This document shows positions 9,859-20,530 of a stretch of DNA of 64,000 nucleotides, piece by piece. The DNA comes from Candidatus Colinaster equi (GTDB taxonomy: Bacteria > Bacillota > Clostridia > Lachnospirales > Lachnospiraceae). Numbering within the stretch: position 1 is the first letter of the stretch; each line of letters begins with the position of its first letter. The position numbers and the translations under genes were made by a program. The notes below the pieces were generated by a model that did no database searches, had not been told where the DNA came from, and saw nothing but the letters and a program-made list of their open reading frames with translations. The stretch is from contig JAGHVF010000020.1 of assembly GCA_018064425.1 (NCBI GenBank), positions 1-64,000 of the forward strand. The letters are read 5' to 3'.

Positions 9859-10959
9859 TTAACATAATTCCTTTCGGTATTTATCAATAACAATCTGTCT
9901 GCTGAAGTTATCCTCAACGTGTTTCCTACCATTTTTTCCCATCAAAGAACGGTCTTCCTTGTTCTTGTGAGTTAACATAATGTCCAGAGCTGCTACTATT
10001 GCATCCTTGCTTGCAGCTTCAAAAAGAATACCCGATTCACCATCGACAACTGTTTCCGCACATCCGGGCACATTCGTTGTAAGTACAGGTCTGCCGCACG
10101 CTGCCGCTTCCAAACAAACATTGGAAAGTCCTTCATGATACGATGGATGCAATATAATATGCGATGATGCATATACAGGTCTCATCTCATTTACATATCC
10201 CAAATACTCCATCTTGCCTTCCGACACAAGACGTTCTATCTGTGGTTCATATATAGCTTTACTTTCTTCTTCATACTTACCGGCAAGTACAAACTTCACC
10301 TGTGATGAGCCAAAACGATCGGCTGCTTCAATCAATTCTTCAATACCTTTATCTTTCATGATACGAAGTACCGACAATATTCGTATACCTTCATCTTCAC
10401 TCGGATAATCTTTGTATATATGATGCATCAGATTAACACCCGATCCCGGTAATAGAACAGTCTTACCTTTTACAACACCACGCTTGCACATAAATTCAAG
10501 ATTATACTCATTTTGAAAGAAAACACACTTTGCCTTCTTCAGTGCGGCCTTATACATACAGATAAGGATTTTGCTTAACAATCCATCATTTTGCAGTGCA
10601 GTTCCCAATCCCGTAATATTGGTCATATACGGTATGCCCTTAATTCTGCAGGCCAGACCGCCGTATATATTCGGTTTGATTGTATAAGTACACACTACAT
10701 CAGGCTTAATCTGCGCAAGCAATCGCATATACTTACTCATAAGCTTTATATCCTTAACAGGATTCATTCCCCTTCTTTCAAAGGGCGTATGTATTATCTC
10801 ACAACCTTTTTCCTGCAACAGTTTTGTATGAACCTCTTCATCCGGCAATGAAATGTACACCTTGGAATCTTCGAGAAAATCATCTATTAGTTCACTTCTG
10901 AATTCATAAAGTCCGCTGGATGAATTGGATAAAATCAATATTTTTCTCATTGTTTTCAC
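9859..10959 (-). CDS. Glycosyltransferase family 4
   Basis: 366 aa; KPNIYGGLACRIKGIPYMTNITGLG, LHPSYHEGLSNVCLEAAACGRPVLTTNVPGCAE. Confidence 0.92.
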   Translation of the reverse strand: MKTMRKILILSNSSSGLYEFRSELIDDFLEDSKVYISLPDEEVHTKLLQEKGCEIIHTPFERRGMNPVKDIKLMSKYMRLLAQIKPDVVCTYTIKPNIYGGLACRIKGIPYMTNITGLGTALQNDGLLSKILICMYKAALKKAKCVFFQNEYNLEFMCKRGVVKGKTVLLPGSGVNLMHHIYKDYPSEDEGIRILSVLRIMKDKGIEELIEAADRFGSSQVKFVLAGKYEEESKAIYEPQIERLVSEGKMEYLGYVNEMRPVYASSHIILHPSYHEGLSNVCLEAAACGRPVLTTNVPGCAETVVDGESGILFEAASKDAIVAALDIMLTHKNKEDRSLMGKNGRKHVEDNFSRQIVIDKYRKELC

Positions 10960-10995
10960 TTCCGATATGACTCGCCTATATCAGTCATTTTCCAA

Positions 10996-11970
10996 TTACA
11001 GATTCTCTTTATACCATTCGATTGCAAGTGCAATTCCCTTGGCAAAATCATAATCAGGATCATATCCAAGCATCTTCTTTGCCTTGGAAATATCTGCATT
11101 GGAATGTTTGATATCACCGGCTCTGTCAGGACCGAAATTAGGCTCTCTTGTAATATCAAGTGCTTTACACAAATCGTAATATATATCTATAAGATATTCT
11201 CTTCCGCCATAAGCTACATTAAATGCATTACCTGCCGCCTCACTTGGTGCAAGGCAAGCTTTAAGATTGGCTTCTATAACATTGTCTACATACGTAAAGT
11301 CTCTCGATTGCTTACCGTCGCCGTTAATTGTAGGAGTCTCTCCATCCAATAACTGCTTAATGAATTTGGGAATAACTGCAGCATATGCACCGTTTGGATC
11401 CTGACGACGACCGAATACATTAAAATATCTAAGGCCGTATGTATCAAGCCCATACAACTTCGTGTAAAGCTTTGCATACTCCTCATCCACTCTTTTTGTA
11501 AGTGCATATGGGCTAAGGAGATTGCCTTCTTGTCCTTCAACCTTCGGCAATACCGGATGATCGCCGTATACAGATGAACTGGAAGCATATACAAATTTCT
11601 TAACACCGTTTTGTCTTGAAGCTTCCATCATATTAAGTGTACCGGCAATATTATTCTGACAGTAGAACAAAGGCATCTCGATACTTCTCGGAACGCTGCC
11701 CCATGCAGCCTCATTAAGCACGTAGTCAACACCTTCCGTTGCCTTCATACATGTATCCAAATCCTTAATATCACCCTTTATAAAAGAGTAACCCGCTCTG
11801 TCTGCCAGAAGATTAACATTCTCCTGTTTACCTGTGGACAAATCATCCAAGCATCTGACATTGTATCCCAAATCAAGAATTGCCTCACACAGGTTAGAGC
11901 CTATAAAACCGGCACCTCCGGTTACAAGGAATGTACTTCCTTCAGGAAATTTTAGATTTTTAAAACCCAT
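10996..11970 (-). CDS. NAD-dependent nucleotide-sugar epimerase (UDP-glucose/UDP-GlcNAc 4-epimerase type)
   Basis: 324 aa; FLVTGGAGFIGSNLCEAIL, YASSSSVYGDHP, SPYALTKRVDEEY, RYFNVFGRRQDPNGAYAAVIPKF. Confidence 0.92.
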   Translation of the reverse strand: MGFKNLKFPEGSTFLVTGGAGFIGSNLCEAILDLGYNVRCLDDLSTGKQENVNLLADRAGYSFIKGDIKDLDTCMKATEGVDYVLNEAAWGSVPRSIEMPLFYCQNNIAGTLNMMEASRQNGVKKFVYASSSSVYGDHPVLPKVEGQEGNLLSPYALTKRVDEEYAKLYTKLYGLDTYGLRYFNVFGRRQDPNGAYAAVIPKFIKQLLDGETPTINGDGKQSRDFTYVDNVIEANLKACLAPSEAAGNAFNVAYGGREYLIDIYYDLCKALDITREPNFGPDRAGDIKHSNADISKAKKMLGYDPDYDFAKGIALAIEWYKENL

Positions 11971-12014
11971 ATCTACTACCTCTTTCTAGTTCTTTTTTGT
12001 TAACAAGTTTTTAT

Positions 12015-13643
12015 TTAACCGGTTTTCTTGTTTAATACACCTGACACACTCATCAGATATAACGGTATACATATAAATACCGGGAATATATATCTAAACG
12101 AAAATGCAAGCGGTACAGCTATCATTATAGTCAGCCACAAAGCAAAGCCCGGTAAAACAGCAATAGCTTTGCGCTTATCCTTACCCATAATTATCATTAA
12201 TGCGCCCAACATTATCCATGCAATAAGTCCGGCACTAATGTAATGTCTCGGTGAAACAACACTATCCCACGATTTGTCAAAATAATAATCAACATAATCA
12301 CTCATAAAGTATTCCGATTGTGCTGTATGGTCTTTGCATATATAGGCACTGGACGAGCTTTCCGTCGCATCCCAGAATCCTAATGTCGCCAAAAGATACC
12401 CTTTGACCGCTTTTACGGGATTCTTAATACATATATGTACATACGTCTTCAGGAAATCACCTACATGGCTATTATAATACTCTCTGTCAAAGAATTCCGA
12501 AAACTTGATACTGTCCGCAACAATAGGATTATACAGATACTTCCACGTCTCTATATCCATTATTGACTGCAGCACTTCTTCATCCTCTATGCTTATGTTG
12601 CCTTCCGTTGCCAGAATATATCCTGTCTGCTGAAGCGGAATACCCATACATTCCACCATTCCTGTTGTATTATATCCCAAGGTGGAAAATACCGGACCTT
12701 GTATTACAACAGTTACCAATATAACCGACACGCATGTCAGTAACATTTTCTTGAATAAATCTTTGTTATTACGTAAGAATATCAATATGCATATGCTCAC
12801 AAATACAATTACATATACACCATTATTACGTAAGAATGCCACAAGCAATGACAGAATAATAAAACGAATCAGCATATGTATGTTAATCTTCATTTTATCC
12901 GTATCTGTCTTTTCACCTATCGGATTAATCATCGAATACAACATCCAACTGTATAAAAACATAACTATTCCAAACGTTGTATCCTTCCACAGGCTGATAC
13001 CGTAATATGGGAATATCGGTATTATGGCTACTGCCAAAGTCATAAGACACACCATAAAAAGACGCACGCCTCTTTTATATAACCAAGCGATAAACGATGC
13101 AAACAATGCTGCAAGGCATATCATAGACATAGCTGTAAACACTTTCAGTCCGCCGTATTCTCCCTGGCCGAATATATTACCTACCGCAAATGCCAAACGC
13201 CATAGCAAAGCATACAAAACAGTATTCTGATTGTTCATAGGCTCCTTATGCAAAGCAATATGTATTGAATCAAGCGTGTCATTGTATATTCCGCCCGGCC
13301 AATAGCTCATAATATACGGAATCCAACAGATCGCAATAAACACAAATAAAATAACACCAATCCACCAAGTGTTGTTTGTTCTCGGCTTATCATATATAAG
13401 AGGTGTTACTTTTACTATCAGATACTTGATAAGCTGTACCAAAAGATATGCTACTACGGCTAATATAACAAGCAACGGCAAATCAATTATTGATACCGTC
13501 GAGATGCTTGTTGTTGCCAAAGTCGATGTTGAAGCATCCATATTAATGACATGTCTGTCAAGTACTAACATAAGTGCCAAAAGAATACTATATGCTATTT
13601 CCCATCTGTTTGTCTTTTTTAGATATTCAAGTACCTTCTTCAT
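12015..13643 (-). CDS. Polytopic membrane protein, DUF6020-like
   Basis: 542 aa; SYWPGGIYNDTLDSIHIALHKEPMNNQNTVLYALLWR, related in layout to 15442..17262. Confidence 0.7.
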   Translation of the reverse strand: MKKVLEYLKKTNRWEIAYSILLALMLVLDRHVINMDASTSTLATTSISTVSIIDLPLLVILAVVAYLLVQLIKYLIVKVTPLIYDKPRTNNTWWIGVILFVFIAICWIPYIMSYWPGGIYNDTLDSIHIALHKEPMNNQNTVLYALLWRLAFAVGNIFGQGEYGGLKVFTAMSMICLAALFASFIAWLYKRGVRLFMVCLMTLAVAIIPIFPYYGISLWKDTTFGIVMFLYSWMLYSMINPIGEKTDTDKMKINIHMLIRFIILSLLVAFLRNNGVYVIVFVSICILIFLRNNKDLFKKMLLTCVSVILVTVVIQGPVFSTLGYNTTGMVECMGIPLQQTGYILATEGNISIEDEEVLQSIMDIETWKYLYNPIVADSIKFSEFFDREYYNSHVGDFLKTYVHICIKNPVKAVKGYLLATLGFWDATESSSSAYICKDHTAQSEYFMSDYVDYYFDKSWDSVVSPRHYISAGLIAWIMLGALMIIMGKDKRKAIAVLPGFALWLTIMIAVPLAFSFRYIFPVFICIPLYLMSVSGVLNKKTG

Positions 13644-13694
13644 TTCATCTTCCTACTTCTTATTACATTATTCGTTAATACGAACGGTTACTCC

Positions 13695-15449
13695 CTACAT
13701 TGTCTCAATTGTGTTCTCAACATAATCTGCCCACATTTTGTTGACAATATTCGGATGTAATCTGTCTATTATCTTCGATGCATTCTCGCCCAATGTCTTA
13801 CGTAAATTCTCATCGTTAATCAATTGCTCAAGACGCTTCGCAAGTGCATTCGTATCATCAACTTTTATCAGATATCCGTTCCATCCGTCCTTTATAAGAT
13901 CTTTAGGGCCTCCGCACGGACAATCCGTACTGATACATGCCATTGAAAGAGTCATCGCCTCAATCAAGGCATTCGGCATGCCTTCGATTTTTGACGGCAA
14001 CACAAAGATAGAGGCCTCCTGCATTCTCTTTGGTACATCATCCACTTTTCCGTGAAAAATCACACGCCCCTTCAATCCGAGATTATCAGAATATTCCTCA
14101 AGGATCTCGGGATGATCACCGCCTCCGTACAGTCTGACCTTCCAATCGGGATACTTATTTGCAATCTTTGCAAAAGCATCGATTAGCATCTTTTCGTTCT
14201 TATTATCATCAATTCGACCAACAGCAATAATATCATGTTGCCTGCAATTACAATCGGAATTATATTCATTGATACAATCAATAAATGCAGGATTAATGCT
14301 GTTAGGCAAAACAGTAATTTTCTCTTGCAATCTTTGTGGGAAGAATTCACATGCCTCATTTGTCTGCAATACTATACCTGCAGCTTTGCCAAACATATAC
14401 TTATACAGCATGTGATTCAATCTTCCGGCCATCTCGCGATTCGGATCGCTACGTACACTCACAACTACCGGTATATGCAATTGTCGGGCACTCGCTATCG
14501 CCATCAGATTGTTCTTGCCAATAAATGAAATAATCATATCCGGCTCTATCTCAACCCAGATACTCTTTAATTTGTTAATTCGTGCTCTGAGATTGCCTAT
14601 TCTGCTGCCGGTCTCTTCATCCTTTGTAATATCAGCAATAATTCTTGTAATGGAATCCTTTAGCTCGTACTCTGTATCGGCCTTCAGCTTGGTTACCATA
14701 TACACTTTGTAGCCAATGGATTCAAAATACACAGCCAGATTGGTGGCAACCCTCTCTGCGCCGCCAACTGCCAAACTGCCTATATAGAAAGCTATCGTTC
14801 TTTGCGGCTCTTCTTTGAGCTTACCGATAGTATCAAGTCGCTCCTGTCTCTCCTTGGCAAAATTGCTCTCAACACGTGCGGTATCAACTTCCACTCCCGA
14901 ATGATGCAATACCGTTTTTACAGTAAGCAATACTACTTTTATATCCATCAAAAAGCTGATATTTTTAACATACTCGACATCTTTTGCTATTCTGTCATCC
15001 CAGGCAATCATATTACGTCCCGACACCTGAGCAAGTCCGGTCAATCCGGGACGAACACTGTGTCGCAGTTGTTCCTGCTTTGTATAGTAGGGCAAATAAC
15101 TGACTAACAATGGTCTCGGTCCGATTAAACTCATATCACCTTTAAATATATTCCACAATTCGGGAAGTTCATCAAGACTTGTAGTACGCAGTAATTTGCC
15201 GAATTTGGTAAGCCTTACCGCATCCGGAAGCAGATTACCTTCAGCGTCTCTTTCATCTGTCATTGTACGAAATTTGCACAATGTAAATATCTGTCCGTTT
15301 AGTCCCGGTCTCTCCTGATGAAAAATCACGGGGCTACCCAGTTTGGTTCTTACAAGCACTGCAAGAATCAGATATATCGGTGACAATATTATTAATGCCA
15401 CACCGGAAATAACTATATCAAATAATCTTTTTACAATCTTGTTATACAT
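13695..15449 (-). CDS. Fusion: monotopic phosphoglycosyl transferase (bacterial sugar transferase, PglC/WcaJ-like) + C-terminal GT4
   Basis: N-terminal half: KRLFDIVISGVALIILSPIYLILAVLVRTKLGSPVIFHQERPG...LIGPRPLL...RPGLTGLAQVSGRN. C-terminal half: GGAERVATNLAVYFESIGYKVYMV...VLPSKIEGMPNALIEAM. One uninterrupted frame; likely start at internal Met, 15449. Confidence 0.93.
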   Translation of the reverse strand: MYNKIVKRLFDIVISGVALIILSPIYLILAVLVRTKLGSPVIFHQERPGLNGQIFTLCKFRTMTDERDAEGNLLPDAVRLTKFGKLLRTTSLDELPELWNIFKGDMSLIGPRPLLVSYLPYYTKQEQLRHSVRPGLTGLAQVSGRNMIAWDDRIAKDVEYVKNISFLMDIKVVLLTVKTVLHHSGVEVDTARVESNFAKERQERLDTIGKLKEEPQRTIAFYIGSLAVGGAERVATNLAVYFESIGYKVYMVTKLKADTEYELKDSITRIIADITKDEETGSRIGNLRARINKLKSIWVEIEPDMIISFIGKNNLMAIASARQLHIPVVVSVRSDPNREMAGRLNHMLYKYMFGKAAGIVLQTNEACEFFPQRLQEKITVLPNSINPAFIDCINEYNSDCNCRQHDIIAVGRIDDNKNEKMLIDAFAKIANKYPDWKVRLYGGGDHPEILEEYSDNLGLKGRVIFHGKVDDVPKRMQEASIFVLPSKIEGMPNALIEAMTLSMACISTDCPCGGPKDLIKDGWNGYLIKVDDTNALAKRLEQLINDENLRKTLGENASKIIDRLHPNIVNKMWADYVENTIETM

Positions 15450-17262
15450 CCGTATTCCTGCTTTCATTCATTAACAAAATCGGTAATAAGGGTATTATCA
15501 TCCATAAAATAAGTACATAGCGCACAAGTGTTGTGGGTCCGAGCAGTACCGTCAACCAAAGCATTCCGACCGGAATAAGCGGTACCGACATGACATATCC
15601 GTCATATTCTTTCCACATTCTGCCTCGCATCATATTTCCGAATAATACCAATGCATATACCCAGAAAACGAATCCCGGTGCAAACAACATACTTACAACA
15701 GGAATTCTTTGCTGATACAAATCCAAGCTCAAATGTTCGTAGAATCTTTCCAACAACCCAAACTTACTGTCTCTGTGTCCCGGTGGTTCTGTCTCAAATC
15801 CAAAATACGAACTTTTATCATATTGGAATGTATACATTTGATTACCCTTATACACATTATTAAGTGCATCCGGATACCAATATCCGTACGAAGTTCCCAA
15901 CCACGCGGTAAAATATATGATAGGTTTACGCATACCTATATCTGCCCAGAGTTTCCTATACTTGGCAGGATTCTTCTCATATGCCATATTATCAAATCCG
16001 CTCTTCACTATATCAGATACTCTCAGTGAATATGTTTCCAAATTCTCCTGTGGAATAATCTCATACAATGTATTCAACTCATCCTGTGAAAATGTCTCTT
16101 TTGAATAAGTATATACACGCGCAAGCTGCTGTATCGGCACAGTTAACATCTCCTGATGTTCATTATCCGAAGCCCCCGTAGCCAGCTTCAATACAGTATT
16201 GCCACCGAAAGCAAGTACAATTGACAGCACCATCAGAACTACCAATCGCATTAATCTCTTATCACGCTTCTTCCATAGAAGCATTACAATTAACGGTATT
16301 GAAACAAGATATGCATAGATTCCGTTGTTGCGCAAAAGCATCATACATACGCTGCCTGCAACAAACAATCCATTATTTATTTTTCGTATTTTTACAAAAT
16401 CGATAAGGCATATTATAACAAGCAAAAAGAAACCGGTAAAAAGCGTATCCTTGGCTGTGCACACGGCATACATCGGAAAAATCGGAAACAATCCGAAAAC
16501 CAACGTCATCGCAAAGCAATATTTATGATTCATTCCGTACAAATACAATTTCCTTACCGCATATGCCAAAATGGCCGACAGAATAAGCATCTGTATAACA
16601 ACGTATACAGCTATTCCGACATTGGCATCCAATCCTACATATTCAGCCGCATGAATAGTTCCGCCAAGGGCAAGCACATGTACAAGCGGGTGATGTGTTG
16701 TAAAAGCCCTGGATATTACTTCAACATATTCCTCTCTTGCATCATATACAAAAGCTCCCGGGTACAATGCTAAAAAAGTCGGTATCCACAGTACAAAAAT
16801 GAGAATCCAAATTCTGTAAAATGCAAACTTTTTATCATCTCTGTTCTCGCTTTTTGTTGAAAGTACGGACATCAAAAAGCCCGGTAACGTATCCCATAAA
16901 TATGCAATTACCGGTGCCAGGAAAAGTGTCAATGCCAATATGTGAATCCACATATCCATATCTGCAATTCTGATACTGTCAACCGCTTCCAGTCTGGCGC
17001 CATAATGCAATGCGCCCGATAAGCAAAAGCTAAATACTACCGCCCATATGCATTCTCTTTTCCCCTGCTTTACAAAGACAGGCACCAATTTGCATAACAT
17101 GTAACTGCCGGCTACAAATACAAACACAGACATCATACTGTTAGCATATCTGATATTCTCGCCTGAAGGGAAAGCCATTATTCCCTGTACACCTATTGCT
17201 CCCGCAAAGGATAAAATTATTGCAAGTATTCTGTTTTGAACTGTATTAAGCTCACTTTTCAT
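15442..17262 (-). CDS. Polytopic membrane protein, DUF6020-like
   Basis: ORF 15442..17298, probable start MKSELNTVQNR at 17262; YPGAFVYDAREEYVEVISRAFTTHHPLVHVL. Confidence 0.7.
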   Translation of the reverse strand: MKSELNTVQNRILAIILSFAGAIGVQGIMAFPSGENIRYANSMMSVFVFVAGSYMLCKLVPVFVKQGKRECIWAVVFSFCLSGALHYGARLEAVDSIRIADMDMWIHILALTLFLAPVIAYLWDTLPGFLMSVLSTKSENRDDKKFAFYRIWILIFVLWIPTFLALYPGAFVYDAREEYVEVISRAFTTHHPLVHVLALGGTIHAAEYVGLDANVGIAVYVVIQMLILSAILAYAVRKLYLYGMNHKYCFAMTLVFGLFPIFPMYAVCTAKDTLFTGFFLLVIICLIDFVKIRKINNGLFVAGSVCMMLLRNNGIYAYLVSIPLIVMLLWKKRDKRLMRLVVLMVLSIVLAFGGNTVLKLATGASDNEHQEMLTVPIQQLARVYTYSKETFSQDELNTLYEIIPQENLETYSLRVSDIVKSGFDNMAYEKNPAKYRKLWADIGMRKPIIYFTAWLGTSYGYWYPDALNNVYKGNQMYTFQYDKSSYFGFETEPPGHRDSKFGLLERFYEHLSLDLYQQRIPVVSMLFAPGFVFWVYALVLFGNMMRGRMWKEYDGYVMSVPLIPVGMLWLTVLLGPTTLVRYVLILWMIIPLLPILLMNESRNTDV

Positions 17263-18187
17263 CCTGTGTTGTCTCTCTGATAATATACTGCGGTGCATTA
17301 TTAATGCCCATATACATACGTCCTACATATTCGCCTACCAAGCCAAGCATCAACATTATCACGCCGCCGATAAAAAGCATGGCAGCCATCATTGAAGCAT
17401 ATCCCATAGGTGCTCTGCCATCAACAAAATGTTTGACAATGGTATATATGCCATACACGAATCCAACGAATGCACATACGCATCCGCAATATGTTGATAT
17501 GCGCAAAGGTGTTACACTAAATGCCGTAAATCCGTTCATCCATAGATTAAGAAGCTTTGACAATGTATATCCGGACTGTCCTTCTTCTCTCATTCTGTGA
17601 TTGACATCCACATTTGTAATTCTCTTGGTAGTTCTTAACACCAATCCCATCAAATACGGATAACTTCTGTCATATTTGATCATTTCATCTATCACAAATC
17701 TACGTGCGGCAAAATAGCTGCCCACATACAATTCCTTTGGTTTGCCTATAAGCACACGCGTCATAAGTTCATTCACCGCACTACCGAAGTTTCTGAAAAG
17801 TGAATGCTTTTTTGACGGATATCTGGCATATACCACATCATAGCCATTATCAATTTCGTTAAGCAGCTTGCCCACTTCGCATGCGGGAGTCTGTCCGTCA
17901 TCATCCAGGCATACTATAATATCACCGCTTACATAATGCAGACCTGCCATAATTGCAGCATGCTGACCAAAATTTCTGGCAAGATTTATACCCATTACAT
18001 TATCATTGGTATGTGAAAGCTCCGTTATCGTTCCGTACGTATCATCCGGCGAACAATCATTTACCAGAACTATCTCATACGAATACGTATCACTAAGTGC
18101 TGTCATCGTATTCTTTATTTCTTCTACCACACCCGCAATAGTATGTTCACTTCTGTAACACGGAATACAAAAACTGATTTTCTTCAT
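17252..18187 (-). CDS. GT2, polyprenyl-phosphate sugar transferase (DPM/GtrB/ArnC-like) with C-terminal TM pair
   Basis: MKKISFCIPCYRSEHTIAGVVEEI..., DDDGQTP, ARNFGQHAAIMAGL, C-terminal hydrophobic hairpin. Confidence 0.9.
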   Translation of the reverse strand: MKKISFCIPCYRSEHTIAGVVEEIKNTMTALSDTYSYEIVLVNDCSPDDTYGTITELSHTNDNVMGINLARNFGQHAAIMAGLHYVSGDIIVCLDDDGQTPACEVGKLLNEIDNGYDVVYARYPSKKHSLFRNFGSAVNELMTRVLIGKPKELYVGSYFAARRFVIDEMIKYDRSYPYLMGLVLRTTKRITNVDVNHRMREEGQSGYTLSKLLNLWMNGFTAFSVTPLRISTYCGCVCAFVGFVYGIYTIVKHFVDGRAPMGYASMMAAMLFIGGVIMLMLGLVGEYVGRMYMGINNAPQYIIRETTQDEK

Positions 18188-18212
18188 GTCTTCTCTCCTG
18201 TAATATCTATGA

Positions 18213-18749
18213 CTACATTTTGCAATCATCACGCCTTTTGGCCAGTATCACAACATCACGATATTCTCCGTCCAACAATACATTCTTTTCCAAGTATTTC
18301 TCTCTGACAAAACCGCAACTGATAAAGTGTCCAATAGATGCAGCATTATCGGATAAAGCTCTTGCATATACCAACTTAAGCCTCATTACATTGTAAGCAT
18401 AATCAAGAACCATCTGTAAGGCTTCGCTTCCGACACCATGTCCTCTGATGTCTTCCTCACCTAAGAATACGCCGTATTCAGCCTTCATCTCATCTTTGTC
18501 TATATCTCTCAGATACACACTTCCGACAGGTCTGTCATTTTCTTTCATACACACAATGAACTGTACAACATGTCCTGCCTCCACCTGAGTTTTCATCCAA
18601 TTGGTATGTACCTCTGTGGTTAATTCACCTCTGTATATAAAATACCTTTTCACATTGTCCTGTGCACGCCACTTTACAATGAGCGGTGTATCCTCATATG
18701 TAATTGATCTTAAATAAATATGACTTCCCTCAAGTCGTAGCTGTTCCAT
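18213..18749 (-). CDS. GNAT N-acetyltransferase (RimJ/RimL or PseH/FdtC-like); candidate Pse/4-amino-sugar N-acetyltransferase
   Basis: MEQLRLEGSHIYLRSITYEDTPLIVKWR..., EEDIRGHGVGSEALQMVLDYA. Confidence 0.8.
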   Translation of the reverse strand: MEQLRLEGSHIYLRSITYEDTPLIVKWRAQDNVKRYFIYRGELTTEVHTNWMKTQVEAGHVVQFIVCMKENDRPVGSVYLRDIDKDEMKAEYGVFLGEEDIRGHGVGSEALQMVLDYAYNVMRLKLVYARALSDNAASIGHFISCGFVREKYLEKNVLLDGEYRDVVILAKRRDDCKM

Positions 18750-20520
18750 TGTCTTCTCCGATTCTGTAGACATATAGATGCTCATTATTTGTTCCTTCTA
18801 TGACATCACATATATCTACTATAGCGTCCTTTCCATACTTACTCTTATACCACTCTGTAAGCCACGCTATATTCTCTTCTTCACTGATGAAATTGAATTG
18901 CCTCATATCCTCATTGACATCGGCTAAATGCCTCTTTTCACTATCAAGAGGACTGCATGCCATCCATCCTCCGGCAAGCTGCCACCTGCTCTTATCAAGA
19001 GTCGCATCAAACACTCTCTCGGTCATACTTACCGTAGAATAAACATCCACATAAAAATATCCGTCATTTGACGATACATATTCACTCAACTGTCTTGCAA
19101 GAACATTTTTATTATCACGTATCTCCTGTTTCATACATATATTCGTATATTGACCGGAAATATTGATAATCGAAATTCCCATTAACAGCGCAAGCGTTAA
19201 ATACAGATACACTTTTGTACCTTTCACGCATTCATATATAAGTATCGCTAACAGTAACATCACTTCACACATCAACATAGGATGTGTAATTCTGGTTACA
19301 AGTCTGCCCTTCATATACACATATATCCACGGAACGCTTCGCACTATTGCAGCACTTATTACCTTTATAGCAAGCCATTTGTTTTTCATCACTATCGCAA
19401 TAAGGATAAGCGATACGTACAATAACATAATCACGATATTAAACGGCATCAGTTGATTGATATCATCCGCAAAAGGCGAACTGATATCAGCATCTTCCAT
19501 TCGCAATTTTACAAAATCCTTTACATATTGCGACACGATTGTCTTAATGCTCTTGGGTGCGCCCATAGCCTTGCTTGCATTACCCGAATGTACATACATT
19601 GCGATTGCATTCAAAGTATCGGCATCAATCGAATCATCCAAAGCATAATTATAATTGCATAACAGATTATACTTATTAATATCAACATCTATACTTTCAT
19701 AGAATGACACATTCTCGTCATAAGGAGGTATTCCGGTAAAGTCATACACATCTGTTCTTGCATCAAATACTTCTCGATAGTTTTTCCATTCGTCAGACGA
19801 ATATGCAGCAATATCAGCAATATATGTAATCAACACTCCTATTGCTAACACAGCACATATTGACGCATATTTGGCGCATACCTTTTTGACATTGATATGC
19901 ATTCCTTCACCTGCCACACGTTCTTCATCTATCATTCTGCCTATTGCTGCAATCCCCATATACGGAACCATTAATAGGCACATTTCGCTACGAATGTTAA
20001 AAGCTATAAGGACTAATACTATTGCCGGGATGTTTTTACAAAGCATCGCCTTAACATCATATGTCGGTTCATTCAGATATAGCCATACACATGCTGCAGC
20101 GCACATTGTTCCCGCAAGAACCGTGTACTGCATAATACTAAGCTCCCACGCATACAATCCCATCCAGATTAATATCAGTACAACTGCGAGTATTACCTTT
20201 GAATATGCTTTTCTCATTACGGCTATCATTCGGTATGTTATCATATAAAAACACACCATAAATCCCGCTATTTCGAATAAGCCAAACCATGCAATCTTTG
20301 GGAACACTTTATATATCATACTAAGAAGAAGGCTAATCGGATACATCATCTGATTATTATGAGCTTCGGGAATTCCTGTATATATTCCTGCTACAATATC
20401 CTTAATAAGTATGTCATCATTTAGCTCATAGAAAAAATCAAAGCACAAAGCAACAAGCGCCCACAAGATTATTGTCGACGCTGTGGATATTATTAAGTTT
20501 ATCCGTTTTTCGTTTTTCAA
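18730..20520 (-). CDS. Polytopic membrane protein (GT-C-like, unknown)
   Basis: 596 aa, about a dozen hydrophobic stretches; N-terminal FFYELNDDILIKDIVAG. Confidence 0.6.
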   Translation of the reverse strand: MKNEKRINLIISTASTIILWALVALCFDFFYELNDDILIKDIVAGIYTGIPEAHNNQMMYPISLLLSMIYKVFPKIAWFGLFEIAGFMVCFYMITYRMIAVMRKAYSKVILAVVLILIWMGLYAWELSIMQYTVLAGTMCAAACVWLYLNEPTYDVKAMLCKNIPAIVLVLIAFNIRSEMCLLMVPYMGIAAIGRMIDEERVAGEGMHINVKKVCAKYASICAVLAIGVLITYIADIAAYSSDEWKNYREVFDARTDVYDFTGIPPYDENVSFYESIDVDINKYNLLCNYNYALDDSIDADTLNAIAMYVHSGNASKAMGAPKSIKTIVSQYVKDFVKLRMEDADISSPFADDINQLMPFNIVIMLLYVSLILIAIVMKNKWLAIKVISAAIVRSVPWIYVYMKGRLVTRITHPMLMCEVMLLLAILIYECVKGTKVYLYLTLALLMGISIINISGQYTNICMKQEIRDNKNVLARQLSEYVSSNDGYFYVDVYSTVSMTERVFDATLDKSRWQLAGGWMACSPLDSEKRHLADVNEDMRQFNFISEEENIAWLTEWYKSKYGKDAIVDICDVIEGTNNEHLYVYRIGEDNGTATT

Positions 20521-20530
20521 CGCACTATCC

